Assembly (NCBI GenBank): GCA_028819675.1
Contig: JAPPKT010000487.1
Location: 1 to 30,063, forward strand
Origin: Caldilineaceae bacterium
Lineage (GTDB): Bacteria > Chloroflexota > Anaerolineae > Caldilineales > Caldilineaceae
Direction: 5' to 3'
Length of the DNA stretch: 30,063 nt
Shown here piece by piece: positions 7,323-15,463 of the stretch; position 1 is the first letter of the stretch, and every line of letters starts with the position of its first letter. Below the pieces are notes generated by a model. It was not told the origin of the DNA. It saw only the letters and a program-made list of their open reading frames with translations, and did no database searches. Both the position numbers and the translations under genes were made by a program.

Positions 7323-9473
7323 ATGTCAGTTCTGACTGGCGAGTGCTCTGCTGTGCCAGAGTCACAAGCGAACCTGAAGCCACCGGTGGCGACGGTACGG
7401 CCCGTCACCCATCGCAATCACGGCGACGAACGAGTCGACCTATACTATTGGTTGCGGGAGCGCGACAACCCGGCCGTTCTGGCCTATCTCGAAGCCGAAA
7501 ACAGATATACGGAAGCGATGCTGGCCCATACTGAGGCTCTGCAAGAAACACTCTACGACGAAATGAAGAGTCGTATCCAGGAGACCGATGAATCGGTGCC
7601 CGTTGCCCACGGCGGCTATTTCTACTACCACCGCGAAGAAGAGGGCAAGCAGTATCGAATCTACTGTCGCAAAAAGGGCAGTCTGAACGCCGACGAACAG
7701 GTGTTGATAGACCTGAACCTCGAGGCAGAAGGGCGCAACTACCTGCGCATGGGAAATTTCTCGGTCAGTCCCGACCATTCACTCCTGGCCTTTGCCCTCG
7801 ATACCGACGGGTCGGAAACATACACGCTGCAGGTCAAGGATCTGGAAACCGGCGAACTGCTGCCGGACCGGATCGAAAACACGTACTACGGGCTCGAATG
7901 GGGCAACGACAATCGCACACTCTACTACACCACCCTCGACCCTGCCCTTCGGCCCTACAAACTGCACCGCCACCGCCTGGGTGACCCCACCTCCGATGAC
8001 GAGGTCGTCTATCATGAGGAGGATGAGCGCTTCTTTCTGCGGCTCTATAAGGCCAAAAGCGAGCGCTACATCTTTTGCGCTCTTGGGAGCGCCGTAACCT
8101 CCGAAATATATGCCATCGACGCGGACAAGAGCGACGGGCAGCCCATTCTGGTACAGCCGCGCGTGCAGGATTTGGAGTACTTTGTCACCCACCATCGCAG
8201 TCGGGCAGGGGAAGAACGCTTCCTTATTCTTACAAACTGGGAGGCGGAGAATTTTCGCGTGATGGCGGCGCCGGTTGACGCGCCCGCCAAAGAAAACTGG
8301 CAGGAGCTGATTCCTCATTCCGCCGAGGTCATGTTGGACCATATTGAACCGTTTCAGGACTTCCTGGTTGTCTGGGAGCGGGAGAACGGCCTAACTCATA
8401 TCCGGATTCAGGACCTGCAGACCGGGGCCTCTTTCAGAGGCGAAGAGTCTTCCTCCCACCGTGTCGAACAGTTGGAGCCCGTCTATACAGTCTCCCGCGG
8501 CCAGAATCCTGATTTCAACAGTCAGGTCCTGCGCTATCGCTACACTTCTCTTGTCTCCCCGCCGACAGTCTTCGACTACGAGATGGGAAATCGTAACCGT
8601 ACGCTGCGCAAACAGGACGAAGTGAACGGCTATGATCCTGCGGCCTACAGGACCGAGCGCATCTGGGCGACTGCGTCCGACGGCGTCCAAGTACCGGTTT
8701 CGCTTGTCTACCCCGCTGAACTGAACAAGGATGGCCAGAACCCCTGCTTACTGATCGGCTATGGCTCCTATGGCATGAGCTATGACCCCTTTTTCAGCAG
8801 CAACCTTGTGAGTCTGCTGCAACGGGGCTTCGTAGTCGCCTACGCTCATATTCGCGGCGGCGGTGAGATGGGAAGACAGTGGAAAGAAGACGGCAAATAT
8901 CTCAATAAGAAGAACACCTTCACCGATTTCATTGCCTGCGCGGAGGCAATCATCGATAGCGGCTACACATCTCCTAGGCGCATGGTGATCAGCGGGCGCA
9001 GTGCCGGCGGCCTGCTGATGGGCGCGGTAACCAACGAACGGCCGGATCTGTTCGCAGGCGTCGTCGCCGGTGTTCCTTTTGTCGACGTCGTTAACACAAT
9101 GCTCGACGCCAGCATCCCACTAACGGTCATCGAATGGGAGGAATGGGGCAACCCGGCCGATCCGGAGTACTACCACTACATGAAGAGCTATTCACCCTAT
9201 GACAACGTCGAGGCCAAGGACTACCCGGCCATTCTGGCCACCGCGGGCCTCAACGATCCGAGAGTGCAATATTGGGAGCCAGCCAAGTGGGTGGCCAAAC
9301 TGCGGGCGTGCAAGACCGACGATAACCCGCTACTACTCAAAACCGAGATGGGGGCCGGTCATTTCAGCAAGTCCGGTCGCTACGACTACCTGGAGGAGGT
9401 TGCCTTGGAGTATGCGTTCATTTTGGACACCACTGATTCTGTCCCTTTCAATGACGGGAGCGGTGGACGATGA
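7323..9473 (+). CDS. ptrB: Prolyl oligopeptidase family serine peptidase, oligopeptidase B-like (S9A)
   Basis: A 716-residue protein of the usual length for oligopeptidase B, which cleaves short peptides after basic residues in the cytoplasm. The N-terminal half (about residues 70-430) is the seven-bladed beta-propeller that limits access to small peptides. The C-terminal half is an alpha/beta-hydrolase domain. The catalytic triad is visible: S560 in ISGRSAGGLLMG, D645 in AGLNDPRVQYWEPAKW, and H680 in GAGHFSKSGR. The motif GRSAGG and the following NERPDLF are typical of the oligopeptidase B branch rather than prolyl oligopeptidase proper. No signal peptide is present. The ATG is preceded by GAGG at a good distance. 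Substrate specificity for Lys/Arg is inferred from the family. Confidence 0.92.
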   Translation: MSVLTGECSAVPESQANLKPPVATVRPVTHRNHGDERVDLYYWLRERDNPAVLAYLEAENRYTEAMLAHTEALQETLYDEMKSRIQETDESVPVAHGGYFYYHREEEGKQYRIYCRKKGSLNADEQVLIDLNLEAEGRNYLRMGNFSVSPDHSLLAFALDTDGSETYTLQVKDLETGELLPDRIENTYYGLEWGNDNRTLYYTTLDPALRPYKLHRHRLGDPTSDDEVVYHEEDERFFLRLYKAKSERYIFCALGSAVTSEIYAIDADKSDGQPILVQPRVQDLEYFVTHHRSRAGEERFLILTNWEAENFRVMAAPVDAPAKENWQELIPHSAEVMLDHIEPFQDFLVVWERENGLTHIRIQDLQTGASFRGEESSSHRVEQLEPVYTVSRGQNPDFNSQVLRYRYTSLVSPPTVFDYEMGNRNRTLRKQDEVNGYDPAAYRTERIWATASDGVQVPVSLVYPAELNKDGQNPCLLIGYGSYGMSYDPFFSSNLVSLLQRGFVVAYAHIRGGGEMGRQWKEDGKYLNKKNTFTDFIACAEAIIDSGYTSPRRMVISGRSAGGLLMGAVTNERPDLFAGVVAGVPFVDVVNTMLDASIPLTVIEWEEWGNPADPEYYHYMKSYSPYDNVEAKDYPAILATAGLNDPRVQYWEPAKWVAKLRACKTDDNPLLLKTEMGAGHFSKSGRYDYLEEVALEYAFILDTTDSVPFNDGSGGR

Positions 9474-10195
9474 TTAGGTTGATCGATAGAGAGTTCGTGC
9501 GAATACGATCCTATGCATTTCCTTCGACTTCCCTGCCGCGACTGTCGAAGTCGCTGCCGCCGAATCTGCGGCGAGAAATGACGAGTCTGGAAGTGGATGG
9601 GGATGATCTGGTGACCCTTCGCTACCATCTGCGAAGCCGGGTCGCCTGCATCCAGACACGCGACGGAGTTGTTTCCTGGCAAGTCAGTGAGCCCTGTAAA
9701 CTGCAGATCAGTTACCGCAAGAGTATTGCGCAGTCTCACCGGGACACTGAGCCCGCCGAACAGGTGGCCAGGATCTCAACCTGGGACTCCCTTTCCCCTG
9801 CAAGAACTGATCCAAGAGAGTCGACGGGCTCCCTGATTGGAGAAGAACAAGAGGAGCACAGTCTGGGCCATAGTATCATCGCTCAACCTGTTCTCGATGA
9901 GGAACACGAATCGTCTCTAGGCGTTCACAACGGTGAACTCGCCCACCTGCACTTCGAAAATGGAAGAAATGGCTCAATTGCGGGAATCCACCCCCGTGAG
10001 AATGAGGGAAACGGCGCGGGAGACCAGGTACGGCGCGGATATGTCCGTCTCGAACTGCTGGAAGGTGAGTCCAAGACGACGCATACCATCTTGAGTTGCG
10101 ATTCCTACACTCTCGCCAGCCTCGGACGTTTCTGTCTGCTGGCAGAAACACTGGCAAGATGGATGAAGGCGACAACGGGCGTGGTCGATAGCTAG
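9470..10195 (+). CDS. Doubtful hypothetical protein overlapping the peptidase stop
   Basis: An open frame of 241 codons begins with an ATGA overlap with the peptidase stop and has GGAG just upstream, which would suit translational coupling. I recognise no family. The first 85 residues (for example LEVDGDDLVTLRYHLRSRV) could be real. From about residue 110 the composition (many Glu, His, Asn, Gly) resembles the antisense of another gene. The opposite strand between about 9850 and 10110 reads as protein-like text broken by stops, such as FETDISAPYLVSRAVSLIL. So either this is a short real protein with a spurious extension, or the stretch is decayed coding sequence. It is 56 bases from the next gene. 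Confidence 0.35.
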   Translation: MIRLIDREFVRIRSYAFPSTSLPRLSKSLPPNLRREMTSLEVDGDDLVTLRYHLRSRVACIQTRDGVVSWQVSEPCKLQISYRKSIAQSHRDTEPAEQVARISTWDSLSPARTDPRESTGSLIGEEQEEHSLGHSIIAQPVLDEEHESSLGVHNGELAHLHFENGRNGSIAGIHPRENEGNGAGDQVRRGYVRLELLEGESKTTHTILSCDSYTLASLGRFCLLAETLARWMKATTGVVDS

Positions 10196-10251
10196 ATAGA
10201 ACAGCGGATTTCGTACTACCAACCCATATCCACTGCAGTTTGAGGACTAAA

Positions 10252-10995
10252 ATGACTCGGATTGCCATGTGGTGTGCGCCGCGCACCATTTCAACGGCAC
10301 TCATGCGTGCCTGGGAAAATCGCCCGGACACGATCGTGATTGACGAGCCGTTTTATGCTCATTACCTGCACGTCACCGGCATCGACCATCCAGCGAGTGA
10401 AGAAATCATCGCCAGTTATGAGACCGACTGGCGCCTCGTTGCTCGCACGCTAACCGAAGACCATCTGCCCGAAGGCGCGACGATCTGGTACCAGAAGCAT
10501 ATGGCCCATCACATGTTGGACCATATCGAGCTGGACTGGCTGGACAAGCTGACCAACTGCTTTCTGATCCGGTCGCCGGTTGAGGTCATCACCTCTTATA
10601 TCAAGGTGCGGGCCCAGCCCACGCTCTTGGATCTCGGTTTCCCGCAACTGCTGCGGCTGTTTGAGGCCGTCCGCCGCAACTCAGGCTCGATTCCTCCGGT
10701 CATAGACAGTCAGGACGTGTTGGAGGACCCCAGCGGCACTCTCAAGCTGTTATGTAAAGCAGTGTCAGTGCCCTTCTCCGAGCGGATGCTCTCCTGGCCG
10801 CCGGGCCGCCGCGGCAGCGACGGCGTCTGGGCGCCCTATTGGTACGCAGCCGTGGAAAGATCAACCGGCTTCGCTCCCTACCGTCCCAAGAACGAAGCCG
10901 TACCCCCGCAACTACAGGACCTTCTCGCCGAGGCACAGGAAGCCTACCAGGAACTTTACCGTTTCCGCCTTACGACGAGGGATCGCAGTCAGTGA
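10252..10995 (+). CDS. Sulfotransferase-like protein, aminotransferase-associated type
   Basis: A 247-residue protein of the P-loop-like sulfotransferase fold. The N-terminal WCAPRTISTALMRAWENR matches the phosphosulfate-binding loop of a distinctive subfamily (consensus like W-x-GPRxxSTALM). KHMAHHM near residue 83 and LIRSPVEVITSY near residue 105 correspond to its conserved second motif and the 3'-phosphate-binding Arg-Ser element. Known members of this subfamily occur beside, or fused to, branched-chain aminotransferase-like proteins, and such a gene follows here after 50 bases. I chose the ATG at 10252 because TGAGGA lies just upstream; a TTG four codons earlier is weaker. It is presumably cytoplasmic and PAPS-binding, but neither the acceptor nor real sulfotransfer is established. 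Confidence 0.8.
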   Translation: MTRIAMWCAPRTISTALMRAWENRPDTIVIDEPFYAHYLHVTGIDHPASEEIIASYETDWRLVARTLTEDHLPEGATIWYQKHMAHHMLDHIELDWLDKLTNCFLIRSPVEVITSYIKVRAQPTLLDLGFPQLLRLFEAVRRNSGSIPPVIDSQDVLEDPSGTLKLLCKAVSVPFSERMLSWPPGRRGSDGVWAPYWYAAVERSTGFAPYRPKNEAVPPQLQDLLAEAQEAYQELYRFRLTTRDRSQ

Positions 10996-11045
10996 ACAGT
11001 GGCGGGGTTGGACGCGCAGTCCGTTGACCTTTGGAGTACTGAAAA

Positions 11046-11951
11046 ATGCTGCAGAGATTCTACGAAGCCAATCGCCATCTTCTGGTCAACATCAACGGGC
11101 AACTCGTTCACAGGGACGAGGCCGGAGTCAGCCCTTTCGACTCCTCCGTGCAAAATGGCGACGCCGTCTGGGAGGGCCTGCGACTCTACGACGGGCGTAT
11201 CTTCAAACTGGAGGAGCATCTGGACCGGCTCCAGGACGGCGCAAAGGCCCTTGCCTACGAAGGCGTTCCTTCGAATGAGGAGATCGTGGATCAGGTGCGG
11301 CGAACGCTTAAAGCCAATGAAATGCAGGACAACGTCCACGTTCGCCTTACACTTACGCGCGGCGTCAAGTACACAAGCGGTATGGATCCCCGCATCAATA
11401 CGAGCGGCACAACGCTGATCGTCCTGGCCGAACACAAACCGCCGGTCTACGACCGCGGCGGCATCCGCCTGATCACCTCCGGCATCCGTCGCATTCCCCC
11501 GGACTGTCTGGACCAGAACATCCACTCCTGCAATATGCTCAACTCAATACTGGCCAAGATCCAGGCCAACACCGCCGGCGTCGACGATGCGGTGATGCTG
11601 GATACGAACGGTTTTGTCGCCGAAACCAATGCCACCCATCTCTTCCTGGTCAAACGCGGTATCGTTGCGACCTCCCACACCCACTCCTGCCCCGAAGGAA
11701 TCACCCGCGCCACTGTGCTGGACCTGTGCCGGACACATCGAATTCTCGCAGAAGTGCGCGATATCTCCCTGCCCGAGCTATATCGGGCCGATGAGCTGTT
11801 CTGTACCGGCACGATGGGCGAATTAACACCTGTGACCGAGTTGGACGGACGCACAATTGGGGCAGGAGACGGCGGGCCAGTCACCAAACGACTGAGTCAA
11901 TTATACGCCGAACTGACCCGTAGCTCAGGTTATCCCATTCTAGTCGACTGA
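11046..11951 (+). CDS. Class IV aminotransferase-fold protein with the PLP lysine replaced by histidine
   Basis: A 301-residue protein, the usual length for the branched-chain/D-amino acid transaminase/aminodeoxychorismate lyase fold (PLP class IV). Family landmarks are VSPFDSSVQNGDAVWEGLR near residue 30, the LDRL segment near 60, NGFVAETNATHLFLV near 190 and CTGTMGELTPV near 255. The segment that normally carries the Schiff-base lysine reads NIHSCNMLNSILAKIQA. Aligned with the corresponding IKSLNLLYNVMTKQRA-type segment of D-amino acid transaminases, the lysine position is H160. K171 further on is the usual second, non-catalytic lysine. Normal transamination should therefore be impaired or absent. 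A GGAG site precedes the ATG, and it probably forms a pair with the sulfotransferase-like gene. Function unknown: possibly a PLP or ligand sensor, or different chemistry. Confidence 0.85.
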   Translation: MLQRFYEANRHLLVNINGQLVHRDEAGVSPFDSSVQNGDAVWEGLRLYDGRIFKLEEHLDRLQDGAKALAYEGVPSNEEIVDQVRRTLKANEMQDNVHVRLTLTRGVKYTSGMDPRINTSGTTLIVLAEHKPPVYDRGGIRLITSGIRRIPPDCLDQNIHSCNMLNSILAKIQANTAGVDDAVMLDTNGFVAETNATHLFLVKRGIVATSHTHSCPEGITRATVLDLCRTHRILAEVRDISLPELYRADELFCTGTMGELTPVTELDGRTIGAGDGGPVTKRLSQLYAELTRSSGYPILVD

Positions 11952-12197
11952 AATACAAGCAGTGTCACGCCAGGCTGGCCCGACTTGCTCAGATTCCGAG
12001 AGGCCAAGGTCAGGCAATGCGCGAAGGCTGTGGCCGCGCTCATCGCGACTTCAGTGACGGTATCTGAAACTCCGCGCAAGAACCGTGCTCGTCTCCTGGG
12101 AGCTACTCTGCTGGCAGTCCGCCGGAGGAACCCTGTGCTGTGTCAGGCCAGGCCTCCAACTCCTCGAAGGCAACACGGCACGATTTCCTTGCCCCTT
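11952..12197. other. Intergenic stretch, no gene recognised
   Basis: Between the aminotransferase-fold gene and the promoter at 12198 I see no convincing coding sequence. A 94-codon plus-strand frame at 11985-12269 is Arg-rich, lacks a ribosome binding site and runs through the promoter, so I did not call it. Given the aminotransferase remnant on the far side of the next gene (15133-15435), this gap may be debris of the same rearrangement, but I could not align it to anything. Confidence 0.4.
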
Positions 12198-12227
12198 TTG
12201 ACTGCTCTCACAGTAGAAATGTATACT
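12198..12227 (+). promoter_or_regulatory. Sigma-70-type promoter of the 928-residue membrane protein gene
   Basis: TTGACT (12198-12203), 18 bases, then TATACT (12222-12227): five of six consensus bases in each element with acceptable spacing. Transcription would start near 12234, leaving a leader of about 78 bases. In that leader AACGG...CCGTT (12240-12265 region) with an inner GCCC-GTTT-GGGC can fold into a small hairpin. This suggests the membrane-protein gene is transcribed independently of the genes before it. Confidence 0.6.
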
Positions 12228-12311
12228 CTGAAAGGCAGTACAACGGTGAATGCCCGTTTGGGCCGTTAAGCTACCTGACAAACCTTCCTCGCCGAGCCAA
12301 CCAAATTCCCC

Positions 12312-15098
12312 ATGCAGAAGACCTTAGACTCAAAGGCGCCTGGAGCCATCACCACAGGAGGCTGGCTTCAGACTCTGGCGGTTATTTCATACATAGCTAT
12401 ACTAACGGCGCTCTTGATTGGCCCCCTCTGGCATCCGCAAGGAATCCCAGGGGGCAACTCCGACCTGAGAATCCACATTCTGCGCGCGGCTGCTGTAGAG
12501 CAATCCTTTGAACAAGGCGTGATATGGCCGCGTTGGGTCCCTGATGTTTACCGTGGTCTGGGCGCCCCAGTCTTCCACCACTACAGTCCAGGTCTGTATT
12601 GGCTTATCGCAGCAGTTCACTGGACAGGTATCCGTCTGGACACTGCCTTTCGGATAGTGATCGCCTGCGCGTTTTTTCTTTCAGGAGTGGGGGTATACGG
12701 CTGGCTCAAAAGGATATTCAGCCAGCCTGCAGCCCTGGCAGGCGCCGCCCTATTCCTTGCTCAACCCCATTTCATCTTTGCAGAGTACTACTACCTGGGT
12801 GATTACCCACAGATGTTGGCCCTCCTGCTGCTGCCGGTCTGTCTGTGGGCAGTAACGGCTCTTCACTTCCGGCCGACTCCATGGTACTGGCTGTCTGCTG
12901 TGGTCGCACTTTCGGCCTTGGTGCTCAGCCACAACTTGACCGCGATCATGGGAGCGGTCATTCTGTTGCTCAACTGGCTCCTTCTGGCCCTGGTCTACCG
13001 TAGCGTTGGCGGGTTGCTGCGTTGCGCTCTGGCCGCCCTTGTTGCGGCTTCAGTTACGGCCGCCTTCTGGATGCCTGCCCTCGTCGACCTACCCTTTGTG
13101 CAGTTCGAGAACGCGCTCAACGTCAGGATCAACTACAAGGCAGGCTTCTATAGTTTGCTTGAGCTTACATCTTTCCAGCCGGCCTTTCTGGACAGCAGCG
13201 CGGGGAATCCCTTGATGCCTCCTGCCTTCACTTTTGGCGTAATCCAGTGGCTGGCCCTGGGATTGTGTCTGATCAGTTCAGTTTTTGCGAGGTCTCGCGA
13301 ACGAAGGCTTTGGGGCCTCGCCGGCTGCCTCTTGGCACTGTTCTTTTTGGCTCTTACGATGCCCATTTCTGAGCCAGTCTGGGATTCCCTGCCATGGCTG
13401 CACTTTCTCCAGTTTCGTTTTCGGCTGCTGCCGTTCGCAACAATAGGCTCCCTTTCTGCAGCCGCGCTGGCGGTGGACGTCTGGCCAGGTAGGCATCGAT
13501 GGATTCCAGCATTCCTCCTGCTCTTTGGCTCCATCTTGCCCGCGTTTCCTTATCTTTTTCCGAATCTGGCCTCGTTCACTTCCTTCTGGTCGGTTGAAGG
13601 CATTCCTGGCAAGAGCGAAATTTCAGGTCAGGAGCAAACTCTCGATTGGGACTACATTGTTGGCACCGGTGAATTCCTGGTTCGTGGTGCCGATATGGAC
13701 TTGGCCAAAGGAGTGAAGGAGGAACCTGAGGCAACACCACTTTACTGGCACTCCCCTCACCAAGCCGTAGCAGACTTGCCCTCCCAGTCAGGTCCATCTC
13801 TGCTCCGGCTACATTTCCATCCTGGCTGGGCAGCAGGACAGGGGGCAGAGCTTGAAAAAGGAACGTCAGGCTGGACCCAGGTTGCAAAGAGACCTGAAAG
13901 CGGAGAGCAACTTGAAATCCATTGGGCTGGCACTACATCGCAGCGCTGGGGACAGCGCATCAGCCTTTTCGGGATCTTCATAACCGCTGCGGGTTTTGCA
14001 ATGCTAGCCCGTAAGCGTCAACCCTTCGTCGCAGTTCAAGGGAGAGAGGCACCAAATGTCGAGAGGCGGGGTTCTCCGACAGTAGTGGTCCCTATGACAG
14101 TCACCGTTTTTCTGGTGCTCCTGGCTCGCTACGCAGTAGACCAGTATTCAGAAGGACCTTACATCTGGCATTCCCCTCCCGGCCACGTGCCCTTCTCCAT
14201 CCAGGGGGAGCCAACAAATATTGGAGACACTTCCACGGGTCAAATGACTCTGCTTGGCTGGAAGCTGCTAAGCAGTCCCACCCCCAAACCTGGTGAATCG
14301 ATCATCATCCGTCTGTTCTGGCGGGCGAATCAGAAAATTGACGAAGATTTGCACACTTTGCTCCACCTGTATTCGCCTTCTCTGAAACACTCTTGGGCCG
14401 CCGACGCTCAGGGTACCATTCGTATTCCAACTAAGATCTGGGACCCTGATAAGTACTACATCGAAACGATGTTTCTTCCGATTCCTCTGGATGTCCCACC
14501 GTTGACACTTTCGCTGGCAGCGGGATTGTCCTCCTCTACCCATGGAAGACTGGACGTAACGGGGTCGGATAGCGGCCTCATGCCCCTGCGCGACATTGAA
14601 GTCGCTCCTGTCCGGCCAGGAATGTTTCAGCAGGTGCGGCCCGAGATTGAATCGCCGGCCGAAACTGAAGACGGCATGCGCTTGCAAGGATACGACCTGG
14701 CTTCTCAAAGTGAAGATCTCGCGCTCCGCCTCTTCTGGGAAACTGGAGACGGAGTCTCGAACGACTGGATAACCTTTATACACATGCTGGACAGCCATGG
14801 CGACCTGATCGCTCAATTCGATGGCCCTCCTTTGGGCGGACTGCTGCCCACCAGCCAGTGGCACAGCGATGCGCTCTATATCGACCGGCGAGAAATCACG
14901 TTGCCTGGCAATCTTGCACAAGGAGACTATCATCTTCGCGTTGGACTCTATGATTTTGCCACAGGAGAACGATTGCCTCTCCGACCGCATGATGCCGAGG
15001 ACAATCAGTTCGAAGACGGGCAGCTATTGGTAAGGCTGGAACTTCAACTATCAGAGGAGATGCAGGACTCCTGCTATATCTGTTCAGGCGACCAGTAG
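12312..15098 (+). CDS. Large membrane protein, PTPS-related/GT-C glycosyltransferase-like, with periplasmic beta domains
   Basis: A 928-residue protein with a short cytoplasmic N-terminus and about ten hydrophobic segments between residues 20 and 400. A further segment follows near 545 and another near 600. The first outer loop carries GGNSDLRIHILRA with D51 and H55, an acidic/His arrangement typical of GT-C enzymes, which use polyprenyl-phosphate sugars. The following WPRWVPDVYRGLGAPVFHHYSPG and AEYYYLGDYPQ segments match the 6-pyruvoyl-tetrahydropterin-synthase-related membrane family. After residue 600 there are two beta-sandwich-like repeats: one begins LLGWKLLSSPTPKPGESI, the other LQGYDLASQSEDLALRLFW. 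Such repeats cap large membrane glycosyltransferases in Chloroflexota. The likely role is cell-surface glycan or glycoprotein assembly; the substrate is unknown. Codon choice looks somewhat less GC-biased than in the neighbours, by eye. Confidence 0.75.
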   Translation: MQKTLDSKAPGAITTGGWLQTLAVISYIAILTALLIGPLWHPQGIPGGNSDLRIHILRAAAVEQSFEQGVIWPRWVPDVYRGLGAPVFHHYSPGLYWLIAAVHWTGIRLDTAFRIVIACAFFLSGVGVYGWLKRIFSQPAALAGAALFLAQPHFIFAEYYYLGDYPQMLALLLLPVCLWAVTALHFRPTPWYWLSAVVALSALVLSHNLTAIMGAVILLLNWLLLALVYRSVGGLLRCALAALVAASVTAAFWMPALVDLPFVQFENALNVRINYKAGFYSLLELTSFQPAFLDSSAGNPLMPPAFTFGVIQWLALGLCLISSVFARSRERRLWGLAGCLLALFFLALTMPISEPVWDSLPWLHFLQFRFRLLPFATIGSLSAAALAVDVWPGRHRWIPAFLLLFGSILPAFPYLFPNLASFTSFWSVEGIPGKSEISGQEQTLDWDYIVGTGEFLVRGADMDLAKGVKEEPEATPLYWHSPHQAVADLPSQSGPSLLRLHFHPGWAAGQGAELEKGTSGWTQVAKRPESGEQLEIHWAGTTSQRWGQRISLFGIFITAAGFAMLARKRQPFVAVQGREAPNVERRGSPTVVVPMTVTVFLVLLARYAVDQYSEGPYIWHSPPGHVPFSIQGEPTNIGDTSTGQMTLLGWKLLSSPTPKPGESIIIRLFWRANQKIDEDLHTLLHLYSPSLKHSWAADAQGTIRIPTKIWDPDKYYIETMFLPIPLDVPPLTLSLAAGLSSSTHGRLDVTGSDSGLMPLRDIEVAPVRPGMFQQVRPEIESPAETEDGMRLQGYDLASQSEDLALRLFWETGDGVSNDWITFIHMLDSHGDLIAQFDGPPLGGLLPTSQWHSDALYIDRREITLPGNLAQGDYHLRVGLYDFATGERLPLRPHDAEDNQFEDGQLLVRLELQLSEEMQDSCYICSGDQ

Positions 15099-15132
15099 AT
15101 CAACTACGGACCAGTTGCGTCCATTTCGGGCG

Positions 15133-15435
15133 CGGTTTCGGATGGAGACGGATGAATCGGCGAAGGTCAGATGCCGGGGTGGAACAGCAGATGTGCTGCG
15201 CCCAATCGCCTTCTCGCGCTGACTCGCATCCGGAACAGAAAGCGGCGGGCAAGTCCGTCAACGCCTTAAGCAACTGTGCGCCGACCTGACCTTTAGCACA
15301 GGCTTCCCCATTCTGGTTGGCTGCTTCGACTATCAGGTTAGACAAGGTGGATTAAACGGGCTGCAAGAGGTGGTTGACGATTGGTTAAGAACCGAGTACC
15401 CGTCTCGCGTGCGCGGCGAACAGTATATTCGCTAA
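15133..15435 (+). pseudogene. Decayed 3' fragment of a class IV aminotransferase gene
   Basis: One frame ending at TAA 15433-15435 reads, after about 15223, ASGTESGGQVRQRL, then KQLCADLTFSTGFPILVG. This matches the C-terminus of the intact gene at 11046-11951 (GDGGPVTKRLSQLYAELTRSSGYPILVD). By hand count 57 of 81 bases (15241-15321 against 11868-11948) and 16 of 27 residues agree. Upstream in the same frame, TDESAKVRCRGGTADVLRPI resembles the family's ADELFCTGTMGELTPV segment, but a TGA at 15220-15222 interrupts it. The 5' two thirds of the gene are absent. The tail continues for 37 residues beyond the intact homologue (ending RVRGEQYIR) and is of unknown origin. Confidence 0.65.
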
Positions 15436-15463
15436 TCGCAGGAGAACTTCCGCTGCCCCCTGA

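Noticed and set aside
11985..12269. 94-codon plus-strand frame before the membrane-protein gene
   Set aside because: Arg-rich, no ribosome binding site, and it overlaps a good promoter.
15100..15345. Minus-strand frame of 81 codons
   Set aside because: It is antisense to the aminotransferase remnant, whose plus-strand translation is clearly homologous to the intact gene.
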